From: a bacterium
GTDB lineage: Bacteria > UBA9089
Length of the DNA: 7,895 bases
Assembly: GCA_003485015.1 (NCBI GenBank)
Contig: DNCN01000029.1
Coordinates: forward strand, 1 to 7,895
Direction: 5' to 3'
The stretch's first letter is position 1; each line of letters opens with the position of its first letter. Positions 4,878 through 7,895 of this stretch are shown in pieces. The notes under the pieces are model-generated. The model was not told the DNA's origin. It made no database searches and saw nothing but the letters and a program-made list of their open reading frames with translations. The translations under genes were made by a program, and so were the position numbers.

Positions 4878-5004
4878 TTGGGTGGTTAAACAAGAAAAGC
4901 CAAGCTTTTTCAGCCTGGCTTTCTTGACCTTCATAGAAAGGATGGATATGGGATGAGCCGCCCTTATCCAACCAACTACTATCAAAAAATTTTACTTGAC
5001 TCAT
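4870..5004 (-). CDS. 44-aa minus-strand ORF with its own promoter and RBS
   Basis: Read leftward, GAAAGGAGATT precedes ATG (5004-5002) with a five-base spacer. The frame encodes 44 residues starting MSQVKFFDSSWLDKGG and ending AWLFLFNHPKR before TAG. The DNA is purine-rich on this strand from 5004 to about 4735, past the stop, suggesting coding sequence continues in another frame. Just before the stop the codons CAC CCA AAG form the heptamer C CCA AAG, and at -1 the frame stays open for 110 more codons. The ORF sits alone between the late-operon terminator and the early block, with a promoter at 5036-5064. A bidirectional terminator-like hairpin (4892-4925) lies inside it. Product unrecognised; small gene, frameshifted gene or remnant. 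Confidence 0.48.
   Translation of the reverse strand: MSQVKFFDSSWLDKGGSSHIHPFYEGQESQAEKAWLFLFNHPKR
4876..4882 (-). promoter_or_regulatory. CCCAAAG heptamer, candidate -1 frameshift site
   Basis: Reading leftward in the frame of the 44-aa ORF, the bases fall as C CCA AAG, i.e. X XXY YYZ, two codons before the TAG. Slipping back one base gives CCC AAA then GCG ATA GGA, entering a frame open to 4550. The -1 product would continue AIGQTSNPNIAP and then MSTWDNVSLMRDQ. Stem AGCGAT/ATCGCT starts within the heptamer, and a strong TCCCATG/CATGGGA hairpin follows about 30 bases later. It fits the known motif form, but the heptamer could be chance and the spacing to the hairpins is not typical. Confidence 0.33.
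4892..4925. terminator. Bidirectional terminator-like hairpin
   Basis: AAGAAAAGCCAAGC (4892-4905) pairs with GCCTGGCTTTCTT (4913-4925) around a seven-base loop, with one bulged A and one mismatch. The A-rich and T-rich ends make it terminator-like on both strands; the minus side (GGCTTTTCTTGTTT) is slightly better. It would be the first plausible end for plus-strand transcripts from the early block. It lies inside the 44-aa minus ORF, so at most one of the two readings may be biologically important. Confidence 0.4.
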
Positions 5005-5023
5005 ATAATCTCCTTTCTATGAA
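4930..5023. repeat. 13-bp perfect inverted repeat covering the RBS of the 44-aa ORF
   Basis: TTCATAGAAAGGA at 4930-4942 is the exact reverse complement of TCCTTTCTATGAA at 5011-5023. In the leftward transcript the 5011-5023 arm contains the ribosome binding site (AAAGGA) of the 44-aa ORF and the other arm lies within its coding sequence, so pairing would close the ribosome binding site. A local hairpin, CCTTTC (5012-5017) with GAAAGG (5021-5026), competes for the same bases. Confidence 0.6.
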
Positions 5024-5074
5024 AGGGATAATTTATCTTTACCATATTTCCAGAATTTTGTCAAGTAAAATTTT
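4986..5074. repeat. 15-bp perfect inverted repeat flanking a minus promoter
   Basis: AAAATTTTACTTGAC at 4986-5000 is the exact reverse complement of GTCAAGTAAAATTTT at 5060-5074. The right copy overlaps the -35 box of the minus promoter, and the left copy begins just after the ATG of the 44-aa ORF. Centres are 74 bp apart, close to seven helical turns. That suits a looping repressor with two sites, or ends of a small insertion. The repeat is interlocked with the 13-bp repeat at 4930-5023. Confidence 0.65.
5036..5064 (-). promoter_or_regulatory. Minus-strand promoter for the 44-aa ORF
   Basis: Read leftward, a perfect TTGACA (5064-5059) is followed 17 bases later by TAAAGA (5041-5036), preceded by TGG as an extended -10. 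The -10 hexamer itself is weak (three of six). Transcription would start near 5030, leaving a short leader with the CCTTTC/GAAAGG hairpin at the ribosome binding site. It lies just beyond the late-operon terminator, so the ORF would be an independent unit. Confidence 0.45.
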
Positions 5075-5097
5075 CATTTTTTTTTGCTCTACTAGTC

Positions 5098-5175
5098 AAA
5101 AAATCAACCAATCCATCCCCAACCTACCCTTCCCCCAGCTTACCCTGAAGGATAGATCGGGGATTTCTTGGTTGA
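5098..5175 (-). terminator. Late-operon terminator, large segmented hairpin plus T6
   Basis: The arms pair in three blocks: TCAACCAA/TTGGTTGA (5104-5111 with 5168-5175), ATCCCC/GGGGAT (5115-5120 with 5159-5164) and CTACCCTTC/GAAGGATAG (5124-5132 with 5147-5155, one mismatch), separated by two symmetric 3x3 internal loops. The apical loop is 14 bases. Read leftward the hairpin ends directly in TTTTTT (5103-5098). It lies 25 bases after the stop of the holin-like gene and ends the minus-strand block. Confidence 0.78.
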
Positions 5176-5200
5176 GAAAAAGTTCATCTTTATAGATGGA

Positions 5201-5410
5201 TCATTTTCCCTTAGCCCTACTTGCCCTTTCTGCCTTAGCTGTTCCAGCTCGCTGAGCCATCTGCTCAAGTGCTAAGAGAATCGCCATTATTAGTTGCCAC
5301 TCGTTTAGTTCCCCTGATGCATAAGCTACCATAGATGTAATCGCCCCTGAGATACATAGTAGATACGTCTTTTTCCCATCTAACCAATCTCTGATACCTA
5401 TAATATCCAT
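5201..5410 (-). CDS. Holin-like small membrane protein, 69 aa
   Basis: Residues 1-14 (MDIIGIRDWLDGKKTY) are followed by two hydrophobic spans, about 16-31 and 38-51, separated by a short SGELNEWQ turn, and then a basic Ala/Lys/Arg-rich tail (AERASRAKGK). A W-x-GKKTY-type start, two helices and an RAGTAKA ending resemble small phage holin or holin-associated proteins at the end of late operons. GTGAGGT precedes the ATG with a five-base spacer, and the ribosome binding site overlaps the TGA of the upstream gene. If correct it would permeabilise the inner membrane for lysis. No endolysin is next to it, so the lysis call rests on topology and position alone. Confidence 0.65.
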   Translation of the reverse strand: MDIIGIRDWLDGKKTYLLCISGAITSMVAYASGELNEWQLIMAILLALEQMAQRAGTAKAERASRAKGK

Positions 5411-5417
5411 ACATACC

Positions 5418-5840
5418 TCACTTTACAAGATTTTGAAGGTAATCAATTACCTTATTGAAGACCTCAGCGTCAAGTGAGACGCCAAAGTAACTCTCAGAAG
5501 TCAAGCAATTCTTCTTCTCTACATAGCAAACCCCATAACTAAAGTCAACTATCGGGTTCAGCTCATAGGATGCCCCAAAGAACCAGCCTGTCTTATCTGG
5601 ATGGTCTAGAGAAGTCCCAACCGTAAGCCCGCAGGACCTGACCACTGGTATCCAGTCTAATAGCACAGACCTTGTGTAAAGTCTGACCATTAAGGTAGCA
5701 GGTATCCAGTCTTGTCCTACTACAGCTTTACCCAGCCTAAAGGTATATAGCTTTGGTTCTGAAGTAAGCTTATCTGAAGCAAAGCAACTTGTGGCTAAAC
5801 TTGCTACAAGGATTGAAGTCAAAAGAATCTTTTTGAACAT
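5418..5840 (-). CDS. Exported protein with signal peptide, 140 aa, unknown function
   Basis: A strong AGGAGG with a six-base spacer precedes ATG 5840. The N-terminus MFKKILLTSILVASLATSCF is a signal peptide: two Lys, a hydrophobic core at 5-16, and a likely cleavage after Ala21 (CFA-SD). The ATSC at 16-19 is a weak lipobox, so a lipoprotein is less likely. The mature part (about 119 aa) is beta-rich with aromatic residues and three cysteines (70, 105, 112). It contains two copies of DWIP (44-47 and 62-65) 18 residues apart. It sits between virion genes and the holin-like gene; known roles for such proteins include spanins, superinfection exclusion and receptor masking, but it lacks the spanin coiled coil. 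Function unknown. Confidence 0.82.
   Translation of the reverse strand: MFKKILLTSILVASLATSCFASDKLTSEPKLYTFRLGKAVVGQDWIPATLMVRLYTRSVLLDWIPVVRSCGLTVGTSLDHPDKTGWFFGASYELNPIVDFSYGVCYVEKKNCLTSESYFGVSLDAEVFNKVIDYLQNLVK
5647..5712. repeat. 12-bp direct repeat encoding the duplicated DWIP motif
   Basis: GGTATCCAGTCT is identical at 5647-5658 and 5701-5712, 54 bp apart. On the minus strand both copies encode the (D)WIP segment of the exported protein in the same frame. This suggests an old internal duplication of an 18-residue beta unit, or a chance repeat kept by selection for the motif. Confidence 0.5.
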
Positions 5841-5857
5841 CTTTTTACCTCCTTTTT

Positions 5858-6058
5858 TTAAGTTCTTACAACCTTAAACTCTTTCCAACCGTCTTTTTGT
5901 AAGATTGATACACTACCCTTCTCAAACCTAATATCCAAGTATTTCAAGCCTCTTTTGGATAGAACCTCTTTAATCTGATCAGAAAAATATGAGAAGGCAT
6001 TAGGATCATAGCCCCGAATTGATATAACATCTTTATCACCCATAAACCAGATTGACAT
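5858..6058 (-). CDS. Small protein of unknown function, 66 aa
   Basis: ATG 6058 follows AGAGGTTAACG, whose AGAGGT overlaps the stop of the upstream tail-type gene. The product reads as a compact alpha/beta fold: a strand (DVISIRGY), a helix about 20-36 (NAFSYFSDQIKEVLSKRG), then three strands (YLDIRFEKG, SVSILQKDG, KEFKVVRT). No membrane span, signal peptide or cysteine. Position in the late block suggests a virion accessory or assembly factor. Family not recognised. Confidence 0.75.
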   Translation of the reverse strand: MSIWFMGDKDVISIRGYDPNAFSYFSDQIKEVLSKRGLKYLDIRFEKGSVSILQKDGWKEFKVVRT

Positions 6059-6060
6059 CG

Positions 6061-7125
6061 TTAACCTCTATAAAGTATCTGCTTTGAGAAAAGGGCTGGG
6101 CTAAAGTTAGCTGCATCAGGATTTAATGAAGGATCTACCGATAGCTCACCCTTCCATTTTAAATACCTTGACTTTCTACATTCTGTTAGATCAGGATATG
6201 GCCCTGTCCAGACTGTCCCATCGGCTGAAGTCCAGAATTGATCTGTCAACCCACTTCCAGTAGGCATAGGATAAGACCATATAATAGGCGAATAGGTGAA
6301 GGCTGATAACTTACCTCTTAACTGAGTAGCTACCCGATACCGATATCGGCGATTAAGGTGGATGGCTGTATCTATCCAGAATCTTTCCCAATACTCTGGC
6401 CCTTCTCTGATGGTTGCTATCCTAGTCCAGGTGCCAGATTGATCAACTTCCTTTTCAACTATCCAGCTCTCTTTCCAGTCTCTTGGCACATCAGTCCACA
6501 TTACTTTAAACTGACTTGCTGATAGCCATCTAATTCCAACCCTTGCAGGTGCTGGTGGTGTCTCATCGACTTGGAAAAATAAACAATCCTGTCCTCGCCA
6601 AGTATCGTGTCGGCCAAAAGCGTTATCAGGAGCCCAAGGATAATCTTTACACACAGAAATCCAAAGATACCTATGGCCAGCATTAAGGAACTCTTGGAAA
6701 CTAGCTGGGGGTATGGAAAAGGTTAAACGTTCTCTAAAGGTGCCGGGTGGAATCCCTCCAAGGACATGGCGAACAGGTATATCCCAAACGGGTATATTCC
6801 AATACCATTCCTTATCAGGTGGATTTGGGGAAAAATGAGCTATCCAAGATACATCACCAGGCGGGTATGATGACCAATTTTTGTGACTAGATTGAGCTAC
6901 ATAGATCACAACATGGGCTCTCAGAACTGTAATGGGTAGAGAAATAGAGGGCACAACAAACCTATATAAAGGGGAATCTTTCCGTCCAACAAAAGCACCA
7001 CCAGAGATTTTCCCCTCAGAACCACCCTGAATCCATTCGCTAGGATTTATTTTACGCACATACCAGTCCCCATGGCGAAACCAATGATAATTCCAAGCTT
7101 CTGGTCCTACTGTATATTCATTCAT
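6061..7125 (-). CDS. Trp-rich virion protein with fibronectin-III-like domain
   Basis: The preferred start is ATG 7125-7123, which overlaps the upstream stop in ATGAATGA and has a weak GATGAG five bases before it; a GTG at 7131 would add two residues. The 354-aa product has 23 Trp, about 6.5%. Residues 1-185 form a beta-rich aromatic region (GDWYVRKINP, RAHVVIYVAQ, GHRYLWISV) resembling a jelly-roll or carbohydrate-contacting domain. Residues about 190-285 look like a fibronectin type III domain: a PPAPARVGIRWLS opening strand, FKVMWTD, ESWIVEKEVD, and RRYRYRVATQ with its YRYRV strand. A C-terminal Pro/Trp-rich tail follows. Such domains occur in tail fibres and receptor-binding or baseplate proteins, so a role in host surface recognition is likely but inferred. 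Confidence 0.82.
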   Translation of the reverse strand: MNEYTVGPEAWNYHWFRHGDWYVRKINPSEWIQGGSEGKISGGAFVGRKDSPLYRFVVPSISLPITVLRAHVVIYVAQSSHKNWSSYPPGDVSWIAHFSPNPPDKEWYWNIPVWDIPVRHVLGGIPPGTFRERLTFSIPPASFQEFLNAGHRYLWISVCKDYPWAPDNAFGRHDTWRGQDCLFFQVDETPPAPARVGIRWLSASQFKVMWTDVPRDWKESWIVEKEVDQSGTWTRIATIREGPEYWERFWIDTAIHLNRRYRYRVATQLRGKLSAFTYSPIIWSYPMPTGSGLTDQFWTSADGTVWTGPYPDLTECRKSRYLKWKGELSVDPSLNPDAANFSPALFSKQILYRG

Positions 7126-7783
7126 ATACACTCATCATCAGCATTCTTATTGAGGCTGTGGACGTTCCTGTAGCAGATAGTTTATATTCAACCTTTTGAT
7201 CTGCCCCTAAATGAATATCCCCTGCTACATCAATCCATTTACCAGGAACTTGAGTACGCACTTTTAAGACTGCATCCTCTTCGGTATTTCCAAATCGGCG
7301 AACTTTGAAAACAGCTTGACCTGCACCAGTATCCATAATGGAAGTATGTAATTGAACTGCTTTAGCAAGTGGTGATACCCAAGAACTTACTGAGAAAGCG
7401 GTCCAAGGAATAGAACTTTGATCAGAAGCCGTAAGTATCTCAATAGGGTTAGAAAGAACTTTGGTTACATAAAATCCTACAAAGTCAATCTTCTGCCGAA
7501 TTATAGGAAAAGCAGCATTAACCTGACTATCACCAACTGTATTCGGCTTAAGCCCACCATCAGATTCAAAAGAAACATTTAACCTCTCTGACAGAGTAGT
7601 TAAAACTCCTTGCGGTGTTAATCCTACTGCTCCCTGAATTTTAACAACAGCGTCCGCTAAATCATTAGGTACTTCAGCTCTTGCATAGGTAAACCCCGCA
7701 ATAGGGTAATTCACTTCTTTTAATGAATCTGTATCATAAGCCGAAGGGTAACTACTTCCTAAACCAGATCCTAATTCTGCCAT
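7118..7783 (-). CDS. Tail-fibre-type virion protein, 221 aa
   Basis: GAGAGGTG precedes ATG 7783. The N-terminus is Gly/Ser-rich. Residues about 35-80 (AEVPNDLADAVVKIQGAVG...GVLTTLSERLN) match a pattern I have often seen in phage virion and tail-associated proteins. Residues 90-221 alternate hydrophobic and polar residues as in a beta-sandwich, with GKWIDVAGDIHLGAD and SIRMLMMSVYE near the end. No signal peptide, no cysteine. Translation is coupled to the downstream Trp-rich protein by an eight-base overlap, so the two probably act in one tail structure. The exact role is not determinable from sequence. Confidence 0.82.
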   Translation of the reverse strand: MAELGSGLGSSYPSAYDTDSLKEVNYPIAGFTYARAEVPNDLADAVVKIQGAVGLTPQGVLTTLSERLNVSFESDGGLKPNTVGDSQVNAAFPIIRQKIDFVGFYVTKVLSNPIEILTASDQSSIPWTAFSVSSWVSPLAKAVQLHTSIMDTGAGQAVFKVRRFGNTEEDAVLKVRTQVPGKWIDVAGDIHLGADQKVEYKLSATGTSTASIRMLMMSVYE

Positions 7784-7794
7784 CTTTCACCTCT

Positions 7795-7895
7795 CTATGG
7801 TGGCGACCAAACTTCAAAAGTATTATACCGTCTTCTTTGATCCTGCATTGTAACAAAATGTAATGTCCATATTACAGGTCTTTCAGCATCAAAAA
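7795..7895 (-). CDS. C-terminal end of a further virion protein (partial)
   Basis: Reading leftward from 7893, 32 codons are open to TAG at 7797-7795. They encode a beta-type segment starting FDAERPVIWTLHFVT and ending TFEVWSPP. The other two minus frames stop within a few codons. The stop is 11 bases before the next ATG, with the ribosome binding site in the gap, so it is the preceding gene of the late operon. The start lies outside the window. Confidence 0.65.
   Translation of the reverse strand, partial: FDAERPVIWTLHFVTMQDQRRRYNTFEVWSPP

Noticed and set aside
4694..4927. 77-aa plus-strand frame
   Set aside because: No ribosome binding site, pyrimidine-rich coding strand, opposite to the 44-aa minus ORF; a shadow.
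4953..5195. 80-aa plus-strand frame
   Set aside because: Runs through the terminator hairpin and inverted repeats, has no ribosome binding site and low-complexity composition.

Overview
The window looks like part of a tailed bacteriophage or prophage genome from a bacterium that uses strong AGGAGG-type ribosome binding sites. It is AT-rich, and coding strands are purine-rich. The host cannot be named from this sequence; Lys/Glu-rich proteins and purine loading would fit a Firmicutes-like or thermophilic host, but that is only an impression.

Layout. Positions 1-4143 carry a tightly packed plus-strand block, probably early genes. It begins with a structured leader and a string of very small genes: a helical 62-aa protein, two Cys4 proteins, a 19-aa membrane peptide, and a reading frame split by one in-frame TGA. 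These are followed by a Cas4/RecB-like PD-(D/E)XK nuclease with an iron-sulfur-type cysteine set (1366-2442), a membrane-anchored protein with a plausible second internal start (2442-2861), a 57-aa helical protein, and a 367-aa protein resembling the phage Gp3-like / recombination-directionality-factor-like family (3040-4143). Together they suggest a DNA replication or recombination module.

Positions 5201-7895 carry a minus-strand block of late genes, read right to left. In transcription order these are: the tail end of a virion protein, a 221-aa virion-like protein, a Trp-rich protein with a fibronectin-III-like domain, a 66-aa protein, an exported protein with a signal peptide, and a holin-like two-helix membrane protein. 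The block ends in a large segmented hairpin followed by T6 (5098-5175), a convincing minus-strand terminator.

The two blocks converge on about 1 kb (4144-5200) with no ordinary long gene. It contains a perfect 14-bp AT palindrome inside a 20-bp-spaced direct repeat, a candidate extended -10 promoter, and a 64-codon plus-strand frame whose good ribosome binding site faces ATA instead of ATG. It also contains a minus-strand 44-aa ORF with its own promoter and ribosome binding site. That ORF is surrounded by perfect 13-bp and 15-bp inverted repeats and ends at a CCCAAAG motif that opens onto a 110-codon frame at -1. Terminator, then private promoter, then a small gene is how accessory ('moron') cassettes are arranged between phage operons. 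This is the part of the window most likely to hold something undescribed, though a decayed gene is an equally live explanation.
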